A stretch of DNA of 58,888 nt from assembly GCA_030637515.1 (NCBI GenBank), contig DAOWGM010000169.1, forward strand, positions 1 through 58,888. The letters run 5' to 3'. Origin of the DNA: Bacteroidales bacterium. GTDB taxonomy: Bacteria > Bacteroidota > Bacteroidia > Bacteroidales > UBA12077. Under the pieces are notes generated by a model. That model ran no database searches, had not been told where the DNA came from, and worked only from the letters and a program-made list of their open reading frames with translations. Positions 26,108 through 34,321 of this stretch are shown piece after piece. The first letter of the stretch is position 1, and each line of letters begins with the position of its first letter. The translations under genes and the position numbers were made by a program.

Positions 26108-27328
26108 TTGAGCTTAGATATTCAAAAAATACGCAACGATTTTCCAATTTTAAATCAACAGATTTATAATAAGCCATTGGTTTATTTCGATAATGGAGCA
26201 ACAACCCAGAAACCACAGGTTGTTATTGATGAGGAAGTTAAAATTTATTCAAAGGAAAACAGTAATATTCATCGTGGAGTACATTATTTGAGTGAGCAAT
26301 TAACTCAGAGACATGAAGACGCCAGAAAAGTTGTGCAGAAGTTTATTAATGCTCAACACGATCATGAAGTTATATTTACAGGTGGAACAACAGAATCTAT
26401 AAATACAATAGCGTTTTCATTCGGTGAAAAGTATATTAATGAAGGTGACGAAATAATTATTTCAACACTTGAACATCATGCGAATATTGTTCCCTGGCAA
26501 ATGCTTTGCGAACGAAAAAAAGCTGTCCTGAAAGTTATTCCTATCAACGAAAAAGGAGAATTGTTATTAGATGAATATCAAAAACTGATTTCAGCAAAAA
26601 CAAAAATTGTTGCTGTTAATCAAGTTTCAAATGCATTAGGAACAGTTAATGATATTAAAAAGATAATTGACCTTGCACATCAAAATAAAATTCCTGTTTT
26701 AATTGATGGAGCTCAAAGCGTACAGCATGGAGAAGTAGATGTTCAGGATTTGGATTGTGATTTTTATGTTTTTTCAGGACATAAAGTATATGGTCCGAAT
26801 GGGATAGGTGTTTTATATGGAAAAGAAAAGTGGTTGAATGAAATGCCACCATATATGACTGGTGGAGAAATGATTAAGAAAGTAACGTTTGAGAAAACTA
26901 CTTTTAACGAATTACCATTTAAATTTGAAGCAGGGACACCAAATTATGTTTCTGCTATTGCATTGGCTACAGCAATAAATTATATTCAAGAATTAGGATT
27001 AGAAAATATTGCAGCTTACGAAAAAGAATTGTTAGAGTATGGAACCGAAAAGCTTGGATCTATTGAAGGTTTAAGAATTATTGGAACAGCTGAAAATAAA
27101 GTAAGCGTTATTTCTTTTAATCTGGACAATATTCATCATTATGATGCAGGAATGGTAATTGATAAAATGGGAATAGCAGTTCGTACTGGTCATCATTGTG
27201 CTGAACCATTAATGGATAGCTTGAATGTTGAAGGTACAATTCGTGCTTCATTTTCGTTTTATAATACAAAAGAAGAAATTGATAAATTGTACGAAGCAAT
27301 TTTAACTGTTAAGCAAATGTTTAGCTAA
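26108..27328 (+). CDS. sufS: Cysteine desulfurase SufS
   Basis: SufS is a PLP enzyme that removes sulfur from cysteine and hands it to SufE. I place the start at TTG 26108 (SLDIQKIRNDFPIL follows, the family's normal N-terminus); an ATG at 26069 would add 13 hydrophobic residues and overlap sufD by 22 bases. The PLP Lys226 lies in SGHKVYGPNG, and the catalytic Cys364 in GHHCAEPL. The neighbouring TTG start is unusual but consistent with the missing ATG at the conserved position. Length about 406 residues is normal. Confidence 0.96.
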   Translation: MSLDIQKIRNDFPILNQQIYNKPLVYFDNGATTQKPQVVIDEEVKIYSKENSNIHRGVHYLSEQLTQRHEDARKVVQKFINAQHDHEVIFTGGTTESINTIAFSFGEKYINEGDEIIISTLEHHANIVPWQMLCERKKAVLKVIPINEKGELLLDEYQKLISAKTKIVAVNQVSNALGTVNDIKKIIDLAHQNKIPVLIDGAQSVQHGEVDVQDLDCDFYVFSGHKVYGPNGIGVLYGKEKWLNEMPPYMTGGEMIKKVTFEKTTFNELPFKFEAGTPNYVSAIALATAINYIQELGLENIAAYEKELLEYGTEKLGSIEGLRIIGTAENKVSVISFNLDNIHHYDAGMVIDKMGIAVRTGHHCAEPLMDSLNVEGTIRASFSFYNTKEEIDKLYEAILTVKQMFS

Positions 27329-27344
27329 TTTTGTAAATATAGTT

Positions 27345-27388
27345 GTTCACACTTTGACATCCCGATAAATATCGGGACAGTGTGACAA
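27345..27388 (+). repeat. Palindromic intergenic repeat, nested hairpin
   Basis: CACACT (27348-27353) pairs with AGTGTG (27379-27384), enclosing the hairpin CCCGAT (27361-27366) / ATCGGG (27371-27376). It lies in the sufS-sufE spacer and belongs to the dispersed repeat family described in the findings. Confidence 0.65.
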
Positions 27389-27404
27389 ATTCTTAAAATA
27401 TAAT

Positions 27405-27431
27405 GTCATGCTGAGTTTATCGAAGTATGAC
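27405..27431 (+). repeat. Dispersed palindromic repeat (GTCATGCTGAG type)
   Basis: GTCATGCTGAG...ATCGAAGTATGAC, with inverted GTCAT/ATGAC ends. It sits 17 bases after the previous repeat. Confidence 0.65.
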
Positions 27432-27461
27432 TGTTAAAGGAATATAAAGTTTTTGTAGAAG

Positions 27462-27887
27462 ATGACATTAAACGAACAACAAGACGAAATAATAGAGGAG
27501 TTTTCAGTATTTGACGACTGGATGGATAAATACAATTACTTAATTGAGTTAAGTAAAGATTTGCCTGATATAGATCCGAAGTATAAAACACAGCAATACT
27601 TAATTGAAGGTTGTCAATCGAAAGTTTGGCTTTTTGCCGAAATGGACGGTGATGCCATAAAGTTTTATGCCGATAGCGATGCTATTATTACCAAAGGAAT
27701 CGCAGCACTTTTAGTTCGTGTGCTTAATAATCAGAAACCTACAGATATTTTAAACAACGAACTGTATTTCTTGGATAAAATCGGATTACAACAGAATTTG
27801 TCACCGACACGTTCGAATGGTTTATTAGCAATGGTAAAGCAAATGAAATTGTATGCAATGGCTTATAATGCCAAAATGGGAAATTAA
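27462..27887 (+). CDS. sufE: Sulfur acceptor SufE
   Basis: SufE takes persulfide sulfur from SufS and passes it to the SufBCD scaffold. The 141-residue protein contains the acceptor Cys51 in LIEGCQSKVW and the family segment DAIITKGIAALLVRVLN. It follows sufS after a 133-base gap holding two repeats, and its stop overlaps a Shine-Dalgarno-like sequence for the next gene. Confidence 0.96.
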   Translation: MTLNEQQDEIIEEFSVFDDWMDKYNYLIELSKDLPDIDPKYKTQQYLIEGCQSKVWLFAEMDGDAIKFYADSDAIITKGIAALLVRVLNNQKPTDILNNELYFLDKIGLQQNLSPTRSNGLLAMVKQMKLYAMAYNAKMGN

Positions 27888-27899
27888 GGAGGGAGTGTT

Positions 27900-28220
27900 A
27901 TGGAACAAAATGATTATATGGCTTTAGAAGCTGAAATTGTAAAAACACTTAAAGAAATTTTCGATCCTGAGATACCGGTAAATATATACGATCTTGGACT
28001 AATCTATGCCATTGATGTGGACGACGATAAAAATGTTGAAGTAAAAATGACTTTAACAGCTCCAAACTGTCCTATGGCAGACCAACTATTAGGAGAAGTT
28101 CACGAAAAAACAAATGCTATTGAAGGCGTTAAGTCGGCAAAAGTTAATCTTGTTTTCGACCCGCCTTGGGATAAAAGCCTTATGAGCGAAGAAGCGATGC
28201 TTGATTTGGGACTACTATAG
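27900..28220 (+). CDS. sufT: SufT/MIP18-family (DUF59) Fe-S assembly protein
   Basis: The 106-residue protein is one DUF59 domain with the family pattern IFDPEIPVNIYDLGLIY and the conserved Cys in TAPNCPMADQLLGEV, near DPPWD. DUF59 proteins help Fe-S carriers mature or repair target proteins and this type is commonly linked to SUF operons. A perfect AGGAGG (27887-27892) lies seven bases before the ATG, which is rare in this phylum. It ends the operon; no terminator is obvious before the next gene. Confidence 0.92.
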   Translation: MEQNDYMALEAEIVKTLKEIFDPEIPVNIYDLGLIYAIDVDDDKNVEVKMTLTAPNCPMADQLLGEVHEKTNAIEGVKSAKVNLVFDPPWDKSLMSEEAMLDLGLL

Positions 28221-28270
28221 TATCTTTTAAAGATTACCAAATTTATAAGACTGGAATAATTTAATTGTTT

Positions 28271-28300
28271 TGCTGCAAGTGGCTTGCTTCAAGCTTCACG
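28271..28300 (+). repeat. Heptamer-like repeat upstream of the four-helix-bundle gene
   Basis: GCTGCAAGTGGCTTGC then TTCAAGCTTCAC, a run of AGCTT/GCAAG-like units. A matching block lies on the other side of the gene at 28703-28741. Confidence 0.45.
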
Positions 28301-28350
28301 GATTTTGAAACATTGTGTTTTATATTTAGTTTTATGCTAAAATATAATGC

Positions 28351-28707
28351 ATGAAAGATTTTAAAAAGCTAAATGTGTGGCAAAGAAGTATTGAGTTAGT
28401 TGCTTCAGTTTATAAAATATCTAAAGATTTTCCAATCGAAGAGAAATATGGTTTGATAAGTCAGATCACCAGATCTGCTGTTTCAATTCCTTCTAATATT
28501 GCAGAAGGAAGCAGTAGATTTAGTGAAAAAGATTATTTTCGTTTTTTAGAGATAGCCTTAGGTTCAGTTTTTGAGTTGGAAACACAGTTAATAATTGCAA
28601 ATAAGTTAGAAATTGCAAATTCAATTGAATTAACAAAACTCATTGAAGAAGCAAAAACAATTCAGAAAATGCTCTCTGGGTTTATGAGTAAATTAAAACG
28701 CTCATGA
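28351..28707 (+). CDS. Four-helix-bundle protein (23S rRNA intervening-sequence family)
   Basis: The 118-residue protein matches the four-helix-bundle family first known from intervening sequences in 23S rRNA: MKDFKKLNVWQRSIELV at the start, FPIEEKYGLISQITRSAVSIPSNIAEGSSR, then an amphipathic helix RFLEIALGSVFELETQL. It is predicted to be helical, soluble and possibly oligomeric; its function is not established. The gene stands alone between two unrelated operons and is flanked on both sides by AGCTT-type repeat blocks, a common setting for this family. Confidence 0.93.
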   Translation: MKDFKKLNVWQRSIELVASVYKISKDFPIEEKYGLISQITRSAVSIPSNIAEGSSRFSEKDYFRFLEIALGSVFELETQLIIANKLEIANSIELTKLIEEAKTIQKMLSGFMSKLKRS

Positions 28708-28741
28708 AGCATGAAGCATATAGCTTTTCGCTTGAAGCTTT
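28703..28741 (+). repeat. Heptamer-like repeat downstream of the four-helix-bundle gene
   Basis: CATGAAGCATGAAGC then ATATAGCTTTTCGC and TTGAAGCTTTT: repeated GAAGC/AGCTT units. It overlaps the last codons of the gene and ends at the queG leader. Confidence 0.45.
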
Positions 28742-28747
28742 TATACA

Positions 28748-29671
28748 ATGAAAAACAAATCTCAAATAAGCAGATTAATTAAAAGCAAGGCATTGGAACT
28801 TGGTTTTTCTGCTATTGGTGTTTCTAAAGCTGATTTTCTCGAAGAAGAATCTCTATATTTAAAAGAATGGTTGGATAATGGTTTTCATGGCGAAATGCAA
28901 TACATGGAAAATCATTTTGAGAAAAGAACCGATCCACGAAAATTAGTTGAAGGTGCAAAATCAGTTATATCAGTTTTATTAAACTACTATCCCAAAGAGC
29001 AACAGACGGATAATACTTATAAAGTTTCGAAGTACGCATATGGTAAAGATTATCATTATGTTGTAAAAGAAAAACTGAATTCTTTATTTGAATTTATAAA
29101 CAATGAAATAGGAGAGATAGATGGTCGTGTATTTGTTGATTCAGCTCCTGTTATGGATAAAGTTTGGGCCTCTAAATCTGGTTTGGGATGGATTGGAAAA
29201 AATACAAATCTGATTTCAAGAGACTTTGGTTCATTCGTTTTTATTGGGGAATTAATTATTGATCTTGAATTGGATTATGATCAGTCCATAAAAGATTATT
29301 GTGGAAATTGTACAAAATGCATTGATGCTTGTCCAACCAATGCTATAAGTCCATATGAATTAGACGCAAGAAAATGTATATCATATTTAACTATCGAAAA
29401 GAAAGGTGACTTGCCTGAAAATTTAAAAGGAAAATGGAACAATTGGATTTTTGGTTGTGATATTTGCCAAGATGTTTGTCCGTGGAATTCAAAATTAAAA
29501 CCACATAACGAAAGAGCCTTTAAAATTTCTGATGAATTGAGGAATTTGACAACAGAAGAATGGAGAAAGTTGGAAAAACCAACTTTCAAAAAACTCTTTA
29601 AAAATACACCAATTGAACGAACGAAGTTTGAAGGACTGAAAAGAAACATAAGTTTTTTAGATTCTTTATAG
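28748..29671 (+). CDS. queG: tRNA epoxyqueuosine reductase
   Basis: QueG reduces epoxyqueuosine to queuosine in the anticodon of tRNAs for Asp, Asn, His and Tyr, using cobalamin and two 4Fe-4S clusters. The 307-residue protein has the QueG N-terminal segment (ISRLIKSKALELGFSAIGVSKA), the cobalamin-site motif VDSAPVMDKVWASKSGLGWIG and two ferredoxin cysteine clusters (CGNCTKCIDACP and CDICQDVCPW). Its length is at the shorter end but the HEAT-like C-terminal tail seen in some members is often absent. The cobalamin need matches B12-dependent metH in the same window. Confidence 0.95.
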   Translation: MKNKSQISRLIKSKALELGFSAIGVSKADFLEEESLYLKEWLDNGFHGEMQYMENHFEKRTDPRKLVEGAKSVISVLLNYYPKEQQTDNTYKVSKYAYGKDYHYVVKEKLNSLFEFINNEIGEIDGRVFVDSAPVMDKVWASKSGLGWIGKNTNLISRDFGSFVFIGELIIDLELDYDQSIKDYCGNCTKCIDACPTNAISPYELDARKCISYLTIEKKGDLPENLKGKWNNWIFGCDICQDVCPWNSKLKPHNERAFKISDELRNLTTEEWRKLEKPTFKKLFKNTPIERTKFEGLKRNISFLDSL

Positions 29672-29704
29672 AGGATGGAGGCGTTTAAGAAATAATTGAT
29701 TTTG

Positions 29705-29736
29705 TTTGACAAGAAAGAATTTTAGTAATACCTTTA
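29705..29736 (+). promoter_or_regulatory. Promoter of the small barrel gene
   Basis: TTTG (29705-29708), 20 bases, then TACCTTTA (29729-29736), one mismatch from TAnnTTTG. The spacing is ideal for the primary sigma factor of Bacteroidota. The ATG is at 29760. Confidence 0.65.
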
Positions 29737-29759
29737 AACAGTAACTAAAAATTTATTTT

Positions 29760-30395
29760 ATGAAAAAGATTGTTTTTATTTTATTTATTTGTGCAATTGG
29801 TTTGACAAAACTTAATGCGCAGGAAAGTAAAGGTAAATTTGCTTTTGATTTTAATTTTGATCCGGCTGCTATATTTGATGCTTCAGCAGGATCAATGTTT
29901 GAAATGCCATATATAAAAGGACGATATTTTATTGTATCGGACCTATCTGTTCGTGTTGGTATTGGTTTAGGCTTTGGAGGTGATAAAAACTATCCAAATC
30001 CTGCAACCGATGATTATACAAAAACCTCAAGTTCTCTTTTTTCAATTGCACCAGGGATAGAGAAACATTTTGGCGGTGATAAATTTACCGTTTATGTAGG
30101 AGGTGAAATACCATTCACTACCTATTCAACAAAAATTGAGACAAAAGTCGGTACAACAACAACAGAATCAGAAAATCTAAATGGTGGATATATAGGTTTT
30201 GGTTTTAATATTGTTGCCGGGTTTGATTATTATATTTTTGAGAATTTATATGTCGGAGCAGAATTTGCACCTGGATTTTTATATAATAAAGATAAGGAAG
30301 TTACAGTTGCAGGAACTATAACTCAAAAAGCTTCAACAAATTATAATTTTGGTCTAAATGCAACTTCTGGAATACGCATTGGAATAAGGTTTTAA
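29760..30395 (+). CDS. Outer-membrane beta-barrel protein (small)
   Basis: The 211-residue protein has a signal peptide (about 1-20, cut near LNAQ) and then short alternating strands rich in Gly and aromatic residues (for example FIVSDLSVRVGIGLGFGG, NLNGGYIGFGFNIVAGFDYYIF), ending in GIRIGIRF with a C-terminal Phe. An eight-strand OmpA-like or OmpW-like barrel is likely. It has its own promoter and terminator. No partner gene suggests a substrate. Confidence 0.85.
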   Translation: MKKIVFILFICAIGLTKLNAQESKGKFAFDFNFDPAAIFDASAGSMFEMPYIKGRYFIVSDLSVRVGIGLGFGGDKNYPNPATDDYTKTSSSLFSIAPGIEKHFGGDKFTVYVGGEIPFTTYSTKIETKVGTTTTESENLNGGYIGFGFNIVAGFDYYIFENLYVGAEFAPGFLYNKDKEVTVAGTITQKASTNYNFGLNATSGIRIGIRF

Positions 30396-30422
30396 AAGTG
30401 TTTGTAATATTTCTAATATAAG

Positions 30423-30459
30423 GCACGGAAAATTTATTAAATATTTCCGTGCTTTTTTT
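30423..30459 (+). terminator. Rho-independent terminator of the small barrel gene
   Basis: GCACGGAAA (30423-30431) pairs with TTTCCGTGC (30444-30452) and is followed by seven T residues. Confidence 0.92.
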
Positions 30460-30546
30460 ACGTATTAAAGTTTAAATCAAAAATTAAAATTTATTATGAT
30501 TTAATACAAGCTATAATTTAAATTGTTCAGCTTGTTAAGTATAAAA

Positions 30547-30951
30547 TTAATCACTCAAAATTGAAATTACAATATTCCTTTTACTTCTTGGACCATCAAA
30601 TTCACATAAGAATATATTTTGCCAGGTCGATAATCCCAAATCTCCATTAATAATAGGAACTGTTTCGCTGGGTCCAACAATGCCAGCTTTTAAATGCGCA
30701 TCACCATTATTATCCTGAGCATCGTGTTCCCAAATTCCTGAAGGAATTAATTTTCTTAATAATGTTACAACATCATTTTGAACTGAATCGTCCCAGTTTT
30801 CTTGTATCATAATGGCTGCAGTTGCTCCTTGAGCATAAATTGTAACTATTCCACTTTGTATTTTAGATTTGGATACCGCTTCTTTTACACGATTTGTAAT
30901 ATCATATAAGCCATTGTGTTTATCAGTTGATATCTGTATGATTTCTTGCAT
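30547..30951 (-). CDS. YjbQ/UPF0047 family protein
   Basis: The 134-residue protein is a single UPF0047 domain: ENWDDSVQNDV and the hallmark C-terminal core AHLKAGIVGPSETVPI, followed by GDLGLSTWQNIFLCEFDGPR. Family members form trimers; E. coli YjbQ has secondary thiamine-phosphate synthase activity. The HTTA-like segment at QGATAAIMIQEN is slightly changed from the usual, so activity is uncertain. It is divergent from the lipase-like gene at 30997. Confidence 0.95.
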   Translation of the reverse strand: MQEIIQISTDKHNGLYDITNRVKEAVSKSKIQSGIVTIYAQGATAAIMIQENWDDSVQNDVVTLLRKLIPSGIWEHDAQDNNGDAHLKAGIVGPSETVPIINGDLGLSTWQNIFLCEFDGPRSKRNIVISILSD

Positions 30952-30959
30952 AATATCAC

Positions 30960-30967
30960 TAAATTTG
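30960..30967 (+). promoter_or_regulatory. -7 promoter element of the hydrolase gene
   Basis: TAAATTTG matches TAnnTTTG, 29 bases before the ATG at 30997. A -33 TTG at the right spacing is not seen. Confidence 0.45.
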
Positions 30968-30996
30968 ATCTGATTTATTTACGAAGCTATTAAAAT

Positions 30997-31836
30997 ATGA
31001 ATTACAAATCAACATTATATGCCTCGTTTGATCGGATGAAACTTTCTGGTTACGTTTGGGAACCAAAAGAAACTCCAAAAGCGATTATTAATTTAGTACA
31101 TGGCTTTGGAGAATATAGCGAACGTTATGATCATTGGGCAAATCGTTTTACAGAAAAAGGGTTTATTGTACATGCTATTGATAATCGAGGTCATGGAAAG
31201 TCAGATGGAAAACGAGGGCATATTCGTGAGTTTGATGAATTCTTAAATGATGTTGATGTTTTAGTTAAGGAATCTAAAAAAATTAATCCGGACTTGCCAC
31301 AGTTTATTTATGGGCATAGTATGGGAGGAAATATTGTAGCAAACTATATACTGAAAAGAGAAGTTGATTTTAGAGGTGCGGTTTTATCATCGCCATGGTT
31401 TAAACTTACTTTTAGTCCTTCTGCATTAATGCTTTTTTTTGCAAGAATTATGAATAAAGTTTATCCTAAGTTTACTCAAAATTCAAATTTAGACGTAAAA
31501 GGGATCTCTCATGATCAAGAAATTGTTGATGAATACATTAAAGACCCTTTAGTTCATGGAAGAATCTCTGCAAGAATGTTTTATGAAATTGTAAGCGCTG
31601 GTCGAAAGGTTATTGAATATACTGATAAAATTAATTTACCTGTATTAATTCAGCATGGAACTGGAGATAATATTACATCTTATAAAGCAAGTAAGGAATT
31701 TTATGAAAAAGCTAAAAAACAAGGAAAAGATATAATATATAAAGAGTGGGAAGGCTTATATCATGAATTGCATAACGAAATAGAGAATGACGATATTTTT
31801 GATTTTATTGTTAATTGGTTAGACAGTAAGCTTTAG
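30997..31836 (+). CDS. Alpha/beta hydrolase, monoacylglycerol-lipase-like
   Basis: The 279-residue protein is a Hydrolase_4 (serine aminopeptidase S33-like) member. It has the oxyanion segment NLVHGFGEYSERY, the HGKSDGKRGH motif, the nucleophile elbow GHSMGG with Ser108, a cap insertion, and the late acid and His regions (HGTGDNIT, GLYHELHNE). These proteins split monoglycerides or lysophospholipids. No signal peptide is present, so it should be cytoplasmic. The GSCFA gene follows after 23 bases and may share its transcript. Confidence 0.93.
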   Translation: MNYKSTLYASFDRMKLSGYVWEPKETPKAIINLVHGFGEYSERYDHWANRFTEKGFIVHAIDNRGHGKSDGKRGHIREFDEFLNDVDVLVKESKKINPDLPQFIYGHSMGGNIVANYILKREVDFRGAVLSSPWFKLTFSPSALMLFFARIMNKVYPKFTQNSNLDVKGISHDQEIVDEYIKDPLVHGRISARMFYEIVSAGRKVIEYTDKINLPVLIQHGTGDNITSYKASKEFYEKAKKQGKDIIYKEWEGLYHELHNEIENDDIFDFIVNWLDSKL

Positions 31837-31859
31837 ATATAAACCTCAAAGCCTTAACA

Positions 31860-32843
31860 ATGGCACAATATAGAACAATAATAGAACCAGAACCGTCTAA
31901 AAACAAAATAAGTTATAATACACCTGTTTTGTTTATGGGCTCGTGTTTTGCCGAGAATATTGGTGACAGAATGGAGAAATTGAAATTTCCGACAATTGTT
32001 AATCCTTTTGGAGTTTTGTATAATCCATCTTCAGTTCGTAGTGGTTTAGAAATTTTATTAGATAATAGAGATTTTAATGAAAACGACTTGCATTTTTTTA
32101 ATGATCAATGGTTAAGTTTTTATCATGATACAGAATTCTCTAATGAAAATAAGGAAAAGTGTTTAGATAAAATAAACAAGTCGGTTAATTTCGCCAGAAA
32201 ACAACTACAAACAGCTAATTATTTAATTATTACATTCGGAACAGCATGGACTTATCAATACATAAAAACCGGAAATATTGTATCGAATTGTCATAAGATT
32301 CCAGCCAATGAATTTGAACGCAGAAAATTAACTGTTGAAGATATTTTCGTGCAATGGGCGAAATTATTAAACAGAGTAGAAGATCTAAATCCTGATTTAA
32401 AAATAATTTTTACCGTAAGTCCGGTTCGACATTGGAAAGATGGTGCAGTACAAAATCAATTAAGCAAATCAACTTTAATATTAGCCATAAATCAATTAAT
32501 TAAGATATTCGATAATGTAGAATATTTTCCTGCTTATGAAATAATGATGGACGATCTGCGCGATTATCGTTTTTATGCTGATGATATGTTGCATCCTTCT
32601 GGTGTGGCTATTGACTATATCTGGGATCAGTTTTCAAAAACCTATTTTGGGAAAGAAACCAGTGAAATAATAAAAGAAGTGAGTCAAATTATACAAGCAA
32701 AAAATCATCGCCCACTTAATCCTGATACGAAAAGTCATAAGAAATTTATTCAAAATCAAGTAGCTAAGATCAATAAATTGTCTGAAAGATATAGTTATTT
32801 GAATTTTAAAAGTGAATTAGATTATTTCTACAACAATTTATAA
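31860..32843 (+). CDS. GSCFA domain protein
   Basis: The 327-residue protein carries the family signature LFMGSCFAENIGDRM near residue 25, followed by FPTIVNPFGVLYNP and later VSPVRHWKDG and DMLHPSGVAID, which resemble the SGNH/GDSL esterase blocks (Ser in GSCFA, Asp and His in DxxHP). It is therefore probably a hydrolase or acyl-group enzyme. GSCFA proteins are common in Bacteroidota and their substrate is unknown. No signal peptide is visible. Confidence 0.92.
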   Translation: MAQYRTIIEPEPSKNKISYNTPVLFMGSCFAENIGDRMEKLKFPTIVNPFGVLYNPSSVRSGLEILLDNRDFNENDLHFFNDQWLSFYHDTEFSNENKEKCLDKINKSVNFARKQLQTANYLIITFGTAWTYQYIKTGNIVSNCHKIPANEFERRKLTVEDIFVQWAKLLNRVEDLNPDLKIIFTVSPVRHWKDGAVQNQLSKSTLILAINQLIKIFDNVEYFPAYEIMMDDLRDYRFYADDMLHPSGVAIDYIWDQFSKTYFGKETSEIIKEVSQIIQAKNHRPLNPDTKSHKKFIQNQVAKINKLSERYSYLNFKSELDYFYNNL

Positions 32844-32859
32844 TTAAATCAAGGTATTT

Positions 32860-33417
32860 TTAATTCCAGGTAATTACAATTTCCGTTAACTCATCTCCTT
32901 TTGCAAGCGATTGTGTAATATTTGCTTTAACATTTTTGCAATTTGTAAATTCCAATGCTTTTTCGCACCATCCAGCAATTCTGTATTCAATAACTTCTTC
33001 AGGATTAGGAAATTTGGTAATGTGTAAAGTCAACCCCTTATCATGACTATTTGCAACAGAAATTTCAGAAGGACTATAATATGATGTAAAAACTCTTCTA
33101 GCTCTTTGCATTAAATAATTTGGCGATGCAATTCTTACAAAAATCTTATAAACTCCTTTTAAACCTTGTTCTGCACTGAATCGCCCTGCTTCCAGTGCAG
33201 CTTTTTCTTTATCGTTATTATAAAACATTTTTGCAATAGCTAAAGTAGGCTCAACAGCTCCATCTTTCATTGGATACCAGTTGTTAGCAAAAATTGCATC
33301 CTTCATTATCTTCTGAGATGATTCAGGCATAGAATTTATCCACTCATTATATTTTGGATTAAATCTACTCTCAACATATTCTTTTATTGATTTTACCGCG
33401 GTACCTTTAACTTCCAT
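32860..33417 (-). CDS. Conserved protein, heme NO-binding or DUF2378-like fold (tentative)
   Basis: I do not firmly recognise this 185-residue protein. Its pattern (an N-terminal helical region with WINSMPESSQKIM, then FVRIASPNYLMQRARRVFTSYY and a mixed strand C-terminus ending ELTEIVITW) recalls the TIGR02265/DUF2378 and heme-NO-binding-associated family. No Cys pair, signal peptide or membrane helix is present. It lies alone on the minus strand between the GSCFA gene and kdsB. Function is unknown. Confidence 0.6.
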   Translation of the reverse strand: MEVKGTAVKSIKEYVESRFNPKYNEWINSMPESSQKIMKDAIFANNWYPMKDGAVEPTLAIAKMFYNNDKEKAALEAGRFSAEQGLKGVYKIFVRIASPNYLMQRARRVFTSYYSPSEISVANSHDKGLTLHITKFPNPEEVIEYRIAGWCEKALEFTNCKNVKANITQSLAKGDELTEIVITWN

Positions 33418-33542
33418 ATTATAGCTTTTGAGTTTAATAAATTGACATGAAAATACTATTTCTTTTTTGAACTCACAATAGATTTTTATGAGCGGCTATA
33501 AAATGTTGATAAAAATTTTATTAGGGCAGGTTTTGTTTTTTA

Positions 33543-34286
33543 TCACTTATTTGTGTTTAATCTTTCCAAATCTTCTGGCGTGTCAATTCCTTTTGAATCA
33601 AAAGGAGTCTCTTTAACTTTAATTTTGTAACCATTTTCGATCCAACGCATTTGCTCTAAAGATTCAGCAAGCTCAAGTGAAGATTGTGGTATTTTAGTAA
33701 GATTCTGAAGTGTTGTTGTTTTATATGCATACATTCCAATATGCCTGTAGAATTTGTGTTTGAGATGCCATTCTGATTTATCGATATTTCTTAAATAAGG
33801 AATTGGTGATCGACTAAAACAAATTGCATTCATATTTTTATCCAAAATCACTTTTGGTTTATTTGCATCAAATATATCTTCAGAATTATCAATTTCTTTT
33901 ATAAGTGTTGCAATTTCTGTTTTAGAATCTTCAAAACAGGATTTAATTTGCTCAATTTGTTCTGGTTGAATAAAAGGTTCATCTCCTTGAATGTTTACTA
34001 CAACATCAAACTTAATTCCGTTTTTCTTTTCAATAATAACAATAGCTTCAGCAAGTCGATCGGTACCGCTTTCATGATTTGCAGATGTAATTACAACTCT
34101 CCCTCCGAATTTTTTTACCTCATTTTCAATTCTTTCATCGTCGGTAGCAACATATACATGCTCCAGTGCCTGTTTTGCCTGCTCATAAACTCGCTGAATC
34201 ATAGTTTTGCCATTAATTAAAGCAAGAGGTTTCCCAGGGAAACGGGAAGATGCATATCTGGAAGGAATAATACCAACAAAATTCAT
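33543..34286 (-). CDS. kdsB: 3-deoxy-manno-octulosonate cytidylyltransferase
   Basis: KdsB activates Kdo with CTP to form CMP-Kdo for lipopolysaccharide core synthesis. I start it at Met 34286 because the family N-terminus MNFVGIIPSRYASSRFPGKPL follows; the longer frame from 34322 adds 12 unrelated residues. Recognised motifs are the nucleotide loop IPSRYASSRFPGKPL, VYVATDDERI, the SGTDRLAEA segment and VVNIQGDEPF, plus PYLR and HIGMYAY for substrate. The protein of about 247 residues has a normal length. Confidence 0.96.
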   Translation of the reverse strand: MNFVGIIPSRYASSRFPGKPLALINGKTMIQRVYEQAKQALEHVYVATDDERIENEVKKFGGRVVITSANHESGTDRLAEAIVIIEKKNGIKFDVVVNIQGDEPFIQPEQIEQIKSCFEDSKTEIATLIKEIDNSEDIFDANKPKVILDKNMNAICFSRSPIPYLRNIDKSEWHLKHKFYRHIGMYAYKTTTLQNLTKIPQSSLELAESLEQMRWIENGYKIKVKETPFDSKGIDTPEDLERLNTNK

Positions 34287-34308
34287 ATTCAAATAATTTG
34301 AGTTGAAC

Positions 34309-34316
34309 CAAAAATA
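34309..34316 (-). promoter_or_regulatory. -7 promoter element of kdsB
   Basis: On the minus strand TATTTTTG matches TAnnTTTG, 22 bases before the kdsB start. It sits where an upstream ATG of the longer frame would be, which supports the shorter kdsB start. Confidence 0.5.
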
Positions 34317-34321
34317 CAACA

